Origin: WLMZ01 sp037139095
GTDB taxonomy: Bacteria > Actinomycetota > Acidimicrobiia > Acidimicrobiales > Ilumatobacteraceae
Assembly: GCA_037139095.1 (NCBI GenBank)
Contig: JBAXHD010000023.1
Span: forward strand, 1 to 38,018
Direction: 5' to 3'
DNA: 38,018 nucleotides
Below the pieces are notes generated by a model that had not been told where the DNA came from, made no database searches, and saw only the letters and a list, made by a program, of their open reading frames with translations. The translations under genes and the position numbers were made by a program. Below are positions 22,603 through 29,951 of the stretch, in pieces. The number at the start of each line of letters is the position of its first letter. The stretch's first letter is position 1.

Positions 22603-23367
22603 GTGACGTCACGTTCGCGAGCCGGATCTAGCCACGGGGTCGAGTGGCCACTAATACTTCACAGCGGCGCCGGCCGTGCTCGCGTGCGCCCATGGCACCA
22701 CGATCCATCGGTGGCCCAACTCACCTTCACCGACCACGGGTTCGTACCTACCAGCACGGGTTTGCGGGTATGGCTCGGCGAACTCAAGGCCCGGGGATTC
22801 TCGTCGGTTCGATCCGGTGCGGTCACCGAATCAAGCGCCGACACAATGCAACGGCAGGGATTCGACATCACTCAGCGGTTGCACCTGCTTGATCTATCGC
22901 TCGTGGGCTGGCGTGCCCCCACAGGCAACGACCTGCGTACTGCGTTGCTGCGAGTTCGCGATCGATCCGCAGCAGCCGACCTCGATCGCTCAGCCTTCGG
23001 CGATGTGTGGGCGCTCGACGCCATCGGCATCGGCGAAACATGCATGGCCACTCCGGCATCGCGTTCGCGCTGCATCGATGGCTCTGTGTTTGGTTTCACC
23101 GGACCGATTGGCTACGCCATCACGGGCCGCGCCGACCACACGGGCTACCTGCAGCGGCTCGCAATTCGTCCCGACTTCCAAGCTCGAGGCGCCGGCTGGG
23201 CCCTCACGCGCGATTCACTGATGTGGATGCAGCGACGACGCCTCACCCGCGCCATGGTGAACACCCACACCGACAACAATGTCGCGCTTGGGCTCTACCA
23301 ACGCTTCGGGTTCCGGCTCTTGCCACAGGGCCTCGTGGTGCTCACCCGCCGACTGGACGACATGTGA
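22603..23367 (+). CDS. GNAT-family N-acetyltransferase
   Basis: This 254-residue protein carries a C-terminal GNAT domain. Motif A is LQRLAIRPDFQARGAGWALTRDSL, which binds acetyl-CoA, and motif B follows as VNTHTDNNVALGLYQRFGFRLL. The N-terminal 100 residues resemble the degenerate first half of double GNAT proteins. The acceptor is not predictable. In M. tuberculosis this slot, between pcnA and Rv3909, holds a NUDIX gene (mutT4), so the GNAT gene is a local difference. The stop overlaps the next start in GTGA. The deacetylase-family gene lies divergently, which invites but does not prove an opposing acetylation pair. Confidence 0.85.
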   Translation: MTSRSRAGSSHGVEWPLILHSGAGRARVRPWHHDPSVAQLTFTDHGFVPTSTGLRVWLGELKARGFSSVRSGAVTESSADTMQRQGFDITQRLHLLDLSLVGWRAPTGNDLRTALLRVRDRSAAADLDRSAFGDVWALDAIGIGETCMATPASRSRCIDGSVFGFTGPIGYAITGRADHTGYLQRLAIRPDFQARGAGWALTRDSLMWMQRRRLTRAMVNTHTDNNVALGLYQRFGFRLLPQGLVVLTRRLDDM

Positions 23368-25448
23368 ACGACACCCCAAACAAACGATTAGGTGTCGTGA
23401 TCCGCGTCTTCGCTCACCGTTTCGTCGCAACCCTCATCACGGCCGCGTTCGCTTTGTTCATCGTCGTGCCGTCATCGGCGCCGGTGCACGCAGCTTCCAC
23501 CCAACTCGGTATCACGTTGGTTCACCAAGAGTTGGCGCTGAACCCCGATGCCAACCTTGTTCTCAGCGTGAAGCTTGATCAAGCTCTACCCGCTGGTGCC
23601 ACCATTGTGCTCACCTCCTACCGACCGCTGAAGACCCGCGCCGACCTCACTGATGCGATCGCAGGCAAGTTGCCACGCTCACTCGACACAGTCGATTTGC
23701 CGCTCGAAGCCATCTCGTTTGTCAACGATGTCATCACGTTTACCGTCCCTACCGAAAGCTCGCGGCGCACAAGCCGAGCTCTGCAGTTCAGCCAGCAGGG
23801 TCTGTTTCCCGTTGTACTCGACATCCAAGGCGATTCGGGCGTCGCGGGCGAACTCACCACCTTCGTCGATCGACTGCCAAAAGAGGGCGACGATCCCAGG
23901 GGTACGCTCAACGTTGCTCTAGCAGTATCGCTTTCGGCGCCTCCGGCCATCCCCGGTTCAGACACCGCCCTGCTGCCCGCCACTGCGCAAGAGCTTTCTG
24001 ACCTCAACGCATTCCCAGCCGCGATTCCGTTAACAGTGGCTCTCTCACCCGAGATTCTTGATCGCGTCGATGGACCCAACCGCGACAACCTGCGCAACAT
24101 CCTCAATGCCAACTACGGCATCTCGCAACCACGTATTCCGTTCGACCCATCGGCTGCAGTTGCGGCCAACAACAGTGCGCTCTTCACTCAGCTCTTACGC
24201 GAAGGCGAAAACGCCATTTCGGCACTTGGCGAGACACCCCCGAGCGACCGTTCAATCTGGTGGTCATGGGGGCAGCTCACTACGCCGGGTGCGTCACTGG
24301 TGCGCGACCTCGGAGCCCGACTGCTGGTGCTTTCGCCCAACGAGTACGCCAATGCCAAGGGATCGCTCGGTCCTGGCACCGACACCACACAACTGCTGAT
24401 GACCACGCTTCCCGATGCAACCTCGGTGCCTACTCTGGTGCTCGACGCTGCATTCGCCGACCGCCTCGCCAGCACCTCGCCACCAACCGAACTTGGCGCC
24501 ATCTATGCGGCCGCCGACCTCGTCGCTACTCGCGATCAACTTGCAGCGGCGACGGCTGCGCCAATGAGTGGCCACACCATGGTCATCGGACTCAGCGGTG
24601 GTGGCGTTCCCAACCCCGCCTTTGTGTCACGCATCCAATCGATGTCCGACGCAACCGGGGCGACGCAGTTCGTCACCCTCAACGGCGTCGAGCGAACCAC
24701 AACCACATTGCTGGTCGACGGATTACCGGTCGACATCGAGTTGCCTACGATCACTCCTGTCGACATCGCTGCCCGACTGACGTCGCTCGATCAACTCAAA
24801 GCGCATGCCTTCATGGTCTCGGGCATGCTCGTCAATGCTCGCGACCGCCCAAATCGTTGGCAAGCCACGATCGCCGTTCTGGCTTCATCTGCGCTCACCG
24901 ACGAAGCCGTCGCCAAAGCAACTACTGCGCTCAACAACGAACTGGCGTCCGTCACCGGGGCCGTCAGCCCCCGACCTATCTATGCGTTTACCCTCAGCGG
25001 TCGCCGAACAACGATTCGACTTCGCATCGAGAACATCAGCGACGAACCGCTGCGTGTCATGGTGAGACTCACCGCGAACAAACTCACTTTCCCCAAGGGT
25101 GACCAAGTGGTCACCATCGAAGCGCAGAGCATCACCGATGTCGCTGTGCCTGTGGTGGCTCGAACAAACGGCAGCTTCCCTGTGTCGCTCGACGTGCTGA
25201 GCCCCGATGGAGGATTGCCACTCGTCAACACGTTCTATTTGAAAGCACGGGTGAGCGCGCTCACCGGTGTGGCGCAGTTGCTCACCGGTGGCGGTCTGTT
25301 AATGCTTCTCGCTTGGTGGGGGCGAAACCTGCGCGCCGGCCGTCGCGCAAAGCACAACGTTGTCGGCCGTTCGAATCACCCGGTGGCTCGAACAAACGGC
25401 GGCCTCGTTTCCGACGAACCAAACTCGGCTAACGTTTCGAACTCGTGA
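23364..25448 (+). CDS. Large secreted, membrane-anchored DUF6049-like protein (Rv3909-like)
   Basis: The protein has 694 residues from GTG 23364, which overlaps the GNAT stop. The N-terminus is a signal peptide with an apolar core (LITAAFALFIVVP) and probable cleavage after VHA. A large extracytoplasmic region follows, with an Ig-like beta segment near the C-terminus (RRTTIRLRIENISDEPLRVMV). It ends with one transmembrane helix (LLTGGGLLMLLAWWG) and a short basic tail. Its topology, size and place between pcnA and the sigM region match mycobacterial Rv3909, a conserved cell-envelope protein of unknown function usually adjacent to mviN. Detailed similarity cannot be shown by eye. Its stop overlaps the DegV start. 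Confidence 0.78.
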   Translation: MNDTPNKRLGVVIRVFAHRFVATLITAAFALFIVVPSSAPVHAASTQLGITLVHQELALNPDANLVLSVKLDQALPAGATIVLTSYRPLKTRADLTDAIAGKLPRSLDTVDLPLEAISFVNDVITFTVPTESSRRTSRALQFSQQGLFPVVLDIQGDSGVAGELTTFVDRLPKEGDDPRGTLNVALAVSLSAPPAIPGSDTALLPATAQELSDLNAFPAAIPLTVALSPEILDRVDGPNRDNLRNILNANYGISQPRIPFDPSAAVAANNSALFTQLLREGENAISALGETPPSDRSIWWSWGQLTTPGASLVRDLGARLLVLSPNEYANAKGSLGPGTDTTQLLMTTLPDATSVPTLVLDAAFADRLASTSPPTELGAIYAAADLVATRDQLAAATAAPMSGHTMVIGLSGGGVPNPAFVSRIQSMSDATGATQFVTLNGVERTTTTLLVDGLPVDIELPTITPVDIAARLTSLDQLKAHAFMVSGMLVNARDRPNRWQATIAVLASSALTDEAVAKATTALNNELASVTGAVSPRPIYAFTLSGRRTTIRLRIENISDEPLRVMVRLTANKLTFPKGDQVVTIEAQSITDVAVPVVARTNGSFPVSLDVLSPDGGLPLVNTFYLKARVSALTGVAQLLTGGGLLMLLAWWGRNLRAGRRAKHNVVGRSNHPVARTNGGLVSDEPNSANVSNS

Positions 25449-26281
25449 CCGTTCGAATCATTACTGACAGTGCATGTGATCTTCCGCAAGCAGTAGCCGA
25501 CGAACTCGGCATCGAGATTGTGCCTCTGTCGATTCGCTTCGGCGAAGAAGAATTCATCGATCGGCGTGACCTCACCACCGAGCAGTTCTGGGCAAAATCT
25601 GCCGCCTCTGCGCAACTCCCCGAAACCGCCGCACCATCACCCGGACAATTCGAGCAGGCGTATCGTTCGGCAATCGCCGGCGGAGCCACCGGCATTGTGG
25701 TCATCTCATTAAGTGCCGGCCTGTCGGCAACCATGCAGAGCGCCGAACTGGCCGCTCGCACTGTCACCGGTGAGATCGCCATCGCAGTTGTCGACAGCAG
25801 GTCGGCCACGCTCGGCCTCGGCAGCATCGTGGCAGCCTGCGCTCGCGCCGCAAATGCCGGGTCCTCATTCGACGATGTCACCGCAATGGCCCGCGACCTC
25901 GCTCAACGCACCAAGGTGTGGGGCGCTCTCGACACACTCGAGAACCTCAAGAAGGGCGGCCGCATCGGTGGCGCGAAAGCACTGCTCGCATCAGTGCTCT
26001 CGATCAAGCCAATCATTGAGGTTCGCGATGGCAAAGTCGAAGAGGGCGGCAAGCAACGCACTCGCAGCAAGGCGCTGGCGTTCTTAGTCGAGAAGCTGCA
26101 GAGTTCTGGACCCATCGAAAATCTCCACGTGATGCACGCCGACTGCAGCGACGTTGACCAATTCGTCGAGATGCTCCGGCCTCACTATTCGGGCGGCATC
26201 GTGGTCGGCGATATCGGGCCGGTTGTTGGCACTCACGCCGGACGCGGCACAATCGGTATTGCCTTTCAAGTTCGCGCGTAA
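25445..26281 (+). CDS. DegV-family fatty-acid-binding protein
   Basis: This 278-residue protein has DegV family signatures: RIITDSACDLP at the start, then VPLSIRFGEEEF, ISLSAGLSATMQSAELAA, VDSRSATLGLG, and the C-terminal DTLENLKKGGRIGGAKA. Family members bind a fatty acid between two domains and, in Firmicutes, deliver it to fatty acid kinase FakA; no FakA gene is visible here. The start is GTG 25445 in a GTGA overlap with the DUF6049-like gene, so the pair is cotranslated. In M. tuberculosis the slot after Rv3909 is filled by mviN, so DegV here is a difference in an otherwise conserved order. Confidence 0.9.
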   Translation: MTVRIITDSACDLPQAVADELGIEIVPLSIRFGEEEFIDRRDLTTEQFWAKSAASAQLPETAAPSPGQFEQAYRSAIAGGATGIVVISLSAGLSATMQSAELAARTVTGEIAIAVVDSRSATLGLGSIVAACARAANAGSSFDDVTAMARDLAQRTKVWGALDTLENLKKGGRIGGAKALLASVLSIKPIIEVRDGKVEEGGKQRTRSKALAFLVEKLQSSGPIENLHVMHADCSDVDQFVEMLRPHYSGGIVVGDIGPVVGTHAGRGTIGIAFQVRA

Positions 26282-26334
26282 GCGCGATTGACAGCTTCGG
26301 GCTGCCTCGCACGACTAGCGTCGGTGAGCGCAAC

Positions 26335-28068
26335 ATGCCCACGAATACCAGCCCCCTGCCGCCTCAGGCGTTACTTGCCCAGCGATATCGCTTGGAGCGA
26401 AGAATCGCGCAAGGAGGCATGGCCGAAGTCTGGCTGGCAACCGACATGTCGCTGTCTCGGCAGGTCGCTGTCAAGATTCTCAAGTCAGGTCTCGCCACCG
26501 ATCCAGTGGTTGCCGAACGCTTCCGACGCGAGGCGATCACCGTTGCTCGACTGAGTCATCCCAACATTGTTGCGGTGCACGACAGCATCGACTACAACGG
26601 TCGTCAGGCCGTGGTGATGCAGCTTGTCAATGGCAAGAGCCTTCGCCAGTTGCTCGATGAGCAAAAGCGACTCAGCCCCGAACTCACAATGCATATCGGA
26701 AGTTGCGTCGCCGCTGCGCTCGATGCGGCTCACTCTGCTGGCCTTGTTCACCGCGATGTAAAGCCGGGCAACATCCTCATCACGCCCGATGGGCGCGTGC
26801 TGCTCACCGACTTCGGTATCGCCAAAGGCCTTGGCACCACCGACGACCTCACCAGCGAAAACGTGATGATGGGCACCGCTAAATACCTGTCGCCAGAGCA
26901 GGTTCGCGGGAAGAAACTCGATGGTCGCGCCGATCTCTACGCGCTTGGTCTCGTGCTCTACGAATGTCTCGCCGGACGGGTCCCGTTCTTGGGCGAGAGC
27001 GACGCCGATACGGCGCTCGCGCGGCTACAACGCGACCCCACCGATCTTTCGCAGTTAAGCCCCACATTGCCGTATGGGCTCGCCGATCTGATTCATCAAC
27101 TGTTGGCCCGCAACCCCGACGACAGGCCAGCCACCGGCGGTTCGCTCAAACTCAGCATCACCCGAATCGCCAGTGGCATCGACGACCCCACCACGTCGGC
27201 TACTCCACCCAAGGGCACCGCACTCAACGGTCAGACACCCATTGGCACCCTTCGCGACAACACACCGAGCAGGGCCGCAGCGCCAATCATCCTTGCCGAA
27301 TCACGCGCCGCTATCGATCGCGCTGCATCGCCAACACCTCGCCAAGGGTCACAGCGTCCCATCAATGCTCCACCACCTGGAGGCGACCGCACGCCTACTA
27401 CGGGAAGCCCCCGTGGCGTGCCAGCAAAGAGCTTTCAGCAAAAGAGCACGCCAACAATTGTGGTGATGCTCTTGTTGCTTGTGGCTGTTGTTGTCGCTGC
27501 GCTCATGTGGCCAAATTCAGCAAACAGTACCAAGAAGCCCGTGTTTGTAGCGCCCACTACACCTGTCGCCGCAACCGTGGCTGCCCCTGTTACGTCGGCA
27601 GCCGCAACGATTGTTTCGGTCCAGACTTTCGACCCCGACGATCGCACAGCCGCGAGCGAAAACCCCGACCAAGCTGGTCTCGCAATCGACGCTGACCCGA
27701 ACACTTCGTGGAGCACCAACTGTTACGCGTCGCAGTACTTCGGCGGGAAGGCCGGTGTGGGTCTCATCATCGAACTCTCGGCCGCAGCAACCGGAACCCT
27801 GTCGGTCACGATGGCCAACGCTCCGTATCAACTGCAAGTATTCGCCAGCAATGCCGACGTAACGCCGCAAACTCTGCGCGATTGGGGCAAAGCCGTGCAG
27901 AAGAAGAGCTACAACACGGTGCCCGGCACGGTCACCGCAAGCATCAGCGCGGCGCCAGCACGACACGTTCTTGTGCTGCTGCACGAGGTCGGCCGAGATA
28001 GCGCGTGCAGCAAGGCCCGCCCGTTCCGCGGCTACATCAGCAACATCAGCTTCGTTTCAGCTGGCTGA
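26335..28068 (+). CDS. Transmembrane Ser/Thr kinase with ectodomain, at the MviN locus
   Basis: The 577-residue protein has an N-terminal Hanks-type kinase with all catalytic elements: glycine loop AQGGMAEV (25-32), K47 in VAVKIL, helix C E66, HRD (139-141), N146, DFG (159-161) and SPE (186-188). A Pro/Thr-rich linker follows (about 285-370), then one transmembrane helix (374-392). The C-terminal ectodomain of about 185 residues contains DPDDRTAASENPDQAGLAIDADPNTSWST in pieces, resembling the discoidin/sugar-binding-like domain found at the C-terminus of mycobacterial MviN. Position upstream of sigM also matches MviN, but the MurJ flippase part is absent, and the kinase looks active rather than a pseudokinase. 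Targets are unknown; the CwlM-like protein is a candidate (inference). Confidence 0.9.
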   Translation: MPTNTSPLPPQALLAQRYRLERRIAQGGMAEVWLATDMSLSRQVAVKILKSGLATDPVVAERFRREAITVARLSHPNIVAVHDSIDYNGRQAVVMQLVNGKSLRQLLDEQKRLSPELTMHIGSCVAAALDAAHSAGLVHRDVKPGNILITPDGRVLLTDFGIAKGLGTTDDLTSENVMMGTAKYLSPEQVRGKKLDGRADLYALGLVLYECLAGRVPFLGESDADTALARLQRDPTDLSQLSPTLPYGLADLIHQLLARNPDDRPATGGSLKLSITRIASGIDDPTTSATPPKGTALNGQTPIGTLRDNTPSRAAAPIILAESRAAIDRAASPTPRQGSQRPINAPPPGGDRTPTTGSPRGVPAKSFQQKSTPTIVVMLLLLVAVVVAALMWPNSANSTKKPVFVAPTTPVAATVAAPVTSAAATIVSVQTFDPDDRTAASENPDQAGLAIDADPNTSWSTNCYASQYFGGKAGVGLIIELSAAATGTLSVTMANAPYQLQVFASNADVTPQTLRDWGKAVQKKSYNTVPGTVTASISAAPARHVLVLLHEVGRDSACSKARPFRGYISNISFVSAG

Positions 28069-28110
28069 GTTTCACTCGTCGCTTGGCCGCACCGGCCGCG
28101 GCATCGTGGC

Positions 28111-28116
28111 TACCAT
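28111..28116 (+). promoter_or_regulatory. -10 element before the sigma factor gene
   Basis: TACCAT is followed by six bases and then ATC at 28123, the codon at which the sigma-factor frame could begin. The spacing equals that of the leaderless promoters elsewhere in the window. An ATG at 28119 is only two bases away and out of frame. Confidence 0.38.
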
Positions 28117-28122
28117 CAATGC

Positions 28123-28728
28123 ATCGCCTCAAACACTGACGACCACGCGCTTGTAGCGGCCGCGCAAGGCGGTGACCGCTCCAGCCTCGATGCTCTACTT
28201 CGTCGCCACTATGACCGCATCTACGCCGTGTGTCGTCGCGTCATCGGTCACGATGCCGACGCTGCTGACGCGGCCCAAGAGGCCATGATCGCCATCGTTC
28301 GCGGTCTCCCACGGTTCGATGGTCGAAGCAGTTTCAGCACATGGACATATCGCATCGCAACCAACGCGAGCCTTGATGAATTGCGTCGACGGCAACGACG
28401 CCCACTCAGCCATCTCGCTCAGAAAGACAGCGACAACCTCAAACACGGCGAAATCGCCGACCCACAATCAACCACACGTATCGACGCCATCGGTGACCAC
28501 ATGATGATCGACACCGCCCTTGCGGCGCTTCCCGAAGATTTCCGTATCGCCGTGGTGTTGCGCGATGTCGGCGATCTCGATTACGCCGAAATCGCCGAGG
28601 TCCTCGACGTACCTGTTGGCACCGTGAAGAGTCGCATCGCCCGAGGCCGCGCCGTGCTTGCAGCAAACCTCGGCCAAGATTCTCGGAACCAATCCAATCC
28701 ACCTCAACGTCCAACGACTGCCCCATGA
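28123..28728 (+). CDS. ECF sigma factor, SigM-like, non-canonical or disrupted start
   Basis: The frame encodes region 2 (SSLDALLRRHYDRIYAVCRRVIG, then DAADAAQEAMIAIVRGL and FSTWTYRIATNASLDELRR) and region 4 (LAALPEDFRIAVVLRDVGDLDYAEIAEVLDVPVGTVKSRIARGR). The first ATG/GTG/TTG in frame is GTG 28228, which would cut off the first helix of region 2. The frame is open upstream to the kinase stop at 28066. ATC 28123 is proposed as start because it lies six bases after TACCAT; alternatively a one-base indel has separated ATG 28119 from the frame. The stop overlaps the next ATG (ATGA). It recognises promoters when released by the anti-sigma factor encoded next. Its location before trxB/trxA matches sigM of mycobacteria. 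Confidence 0.85.
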   Translation: MASNTDDHALVAAAQGGDRSSLDALLRRHYDRIYAVCRRVIGHDADAADAAQEAMIAIVRGLPRFDGRSSFSTWTYRIATNASLDELRRRQRRPLSHLAQKDSDNLKHGEIADPQSTTRIDAIGDHMMIDTALAALPEDFRIAVVLRDVGDLDYAEIAEVLDVPVGTVKSRIARGRAVLAANLGQDSRNQSNPPQRPTTAP

Positions 28729-29549
28729 CCGACCACTCATTCACTCCTGACACCGAACTGGCCAGTGCTGCCTTCGATGGCGAGATCACCTCGGCCGAGC
28801 GCGCCCAGGTCGACGGCTCAATCGAGTTAAGAGCGGTCATCGATTCATACAGCGCGATACGTGAGCAGCTCGCGACCGTCACTGTGCCAACACCGGCGCG
28901 TGAAGGCGCGCTCAGCGCGGCACTTGCGGTATTCGATGAACTCGGCGCCACTGCCGATAACGCCGGTGTGGTGGTTCCATTGCACCAACGGCAACAGCGG
29001 TTCAAACGACAGCAGCGCTGGCTCGCAGGTGCTGCGGCTGCAGTGATTGTGGGTGTCGTCGCGGTCGCCGGCACCACCGGTCATTCATCAAACAACAACA
29101 TCAGCGCGGCGTCCAACGCCGCTAGCGCCGCCCAATCATCAAGCAAGGTGCAGGCAGCAGACTCAAGTGCACTTCCATCTGCGATCAGCAGCATCGACAA
29201 AGCGGCCGTGGTCACGGTCTGGGCCACTGCGGCCAATCTGGCTACCGATCACGACTTGGTCGCTTATATGACCGACCCGAACAACGTTGCAGCACCCTCG
29301 CAGCCGCCTCCTGCATCGGCCAGCGCTGGGGTTACCGCGGGTCAGACTGCGCCACCGACACCAGCTGCTCCCCCCGCGCTGGGCGTAGCTGACATCAACG
29401 CTGACTGCCTCCGCGCTGGCAACGCGCCCTACGCGGCCGTGATCTTTAAGGGCGCGCATGGCATCGCCGTCCGCGACGATCAGACCAAGTCGGTGCGAGT
29501 GCTCGAACCACGCACATGCGCGGTGCTTGCAACCATTCCACTGCCCTGA
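28725..29549 (+). CDS. Membrane-bound anti-sigma factor without zinc motif
   Basis: This 274-residue protein starts in an ATGA overlap with the sigma gene, the usual arrangement for an anti-sigma factor. The N-terminal 90 residues (ELASAAFDGEITSAERAQVDG) resemble the short helical sigma-binding domain, but the HxxxCxxC zinc motif of ZAS proteins is absent. One transmembrane helix lies at about 99-116 (WLAGAAAAVIVGVVAVAG). Beyond it are an Asn/Ser/Ala-rich linker, a Pro-rich stretch and a C-terminal segment with two cysteines (DCLRAG, RTCAVL) that could form a disulfide outside the cell. It probably holds the sigma factor at the membrane until an envelope signal arrives. Confidence 0.82.
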   Translation: MTDHSFTPDTELASAAFDGEITSAERAQVDGSIELRAVIDSYSAIREQLATVTVPTPAREGALSAALAVFDELGATADNAGVVVPLHQRQQRFKRQQRWLAGAAAAVIVGVVAVAGTTGHSSNNNISAASNAASAAQSSSKVQAADSSALPSAISSIDKAAVVTVWATAANLATDHDLVAYMTDPNNVAAPSQPPPASASAGVTAGQTAPPTPAAPPALGVADINADCLRAGNAPYAAVIFKGAHGIAVRDDQTKSVRVLEPRTCAVLATIPLP

Positions 29550-29606
29550 TTCAGCCGCACCCAACGGGTTCACCGATCGACCACGCCGCGCCCTACGGTC
29601 GAGCGT

Positions 29607-29612
29607 TAGTAT
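29607..29612 (+). promoter_or_regulatory. -10 element before the small membrane protein-trxB operon
   Basis: TAGTAT is followed by six bases and ATG 29619, giving a leaderless transcript that would run through trxB. In mycobacteria the trxB2-trxC genes are in the SigM-Rv3912 neighbourhood but also have their own expression. Confidence 0.45.
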
Positions 29613-29618
29613 CAACGC

Positions 29619-29951
29619 ATGCCGGGTAACCCACTGACCGATCCGAACTGGGCATCTAGCCTCGCCGACAACATTGAGCGTGTTGTCGCAGCCGTTCGCG
29701 ACAAGACCACAAAGCCACTTCTTGTGATGTACCGAGGCGCAGTGTTCGGCGTCATCGGCGTGTGCGGCGGCGTTGCGGCGCTTGTGCTTTTCACCGTGTT
29801 TCTCACTCGAGGCTTGCAATCAATTCTCGAATGGCCACTGTCCCATAGCGATGCCGTGTGGGTCTCGTACCTTGGTTCGGGCGTATTGTTCGGCGCCGTT
29901 GGTCTCGTCTTGATGCGCAAGCGCCTCGACAGCACCGAGGCTGCGACATGA
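29619..29951 (+). CDS. Small two-helix membrane protein upstream of trxB
   Basis: This 110-residue protein has an amphipathic N-terminal helix (DPNWASSLADNIERVVAAVRDKTTKP) and two transmembrane segments (AVFGVIGVCGGVAALVLFTVFL and AVWVSYLGSGVLFGAVGLVLM), ending in a basic RKRLDS tail. Its stop overlaps the trxB start (ATGA), so it is translationally tied to thioredoxin reductase. Proteins of this shape (helical hairpin with a soluble N-terminal helix) resemble actinobacterial holin-like or phage-holin-superfamily small proteins, but I cannot assign a family. Function unknown. A leaderless-type promoter stands directly before it. Confidence 0.75.
   Translation: MPGNPLTDPNWASSLADNIERVVAAVRDKTTKPLLVMYRGAVFGVIGVCGGVAALVLFTVFLTRGLQSILEWPLSHSDAVWVSYLGSGVLFGAVGLVLMRKRLDSTEAAT

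Noticed and set aside
26288..26308. TTGACA as a -35 element before the kinase gene
   Set aside because: The nearest TAnnnT (TAGCGT) is 22 bases away, too far for a standard promoter, and no good -10 is present at 16-18 bases.
28066..28228. A kinase-sigma factor fusion by TGA read-through
   Set aside because: The two frames are the same and open between the stops, but the kinase ends in an extracytoplasmic domain, so a fused sigma factor would be outside the cell. A separate start is more plausible.
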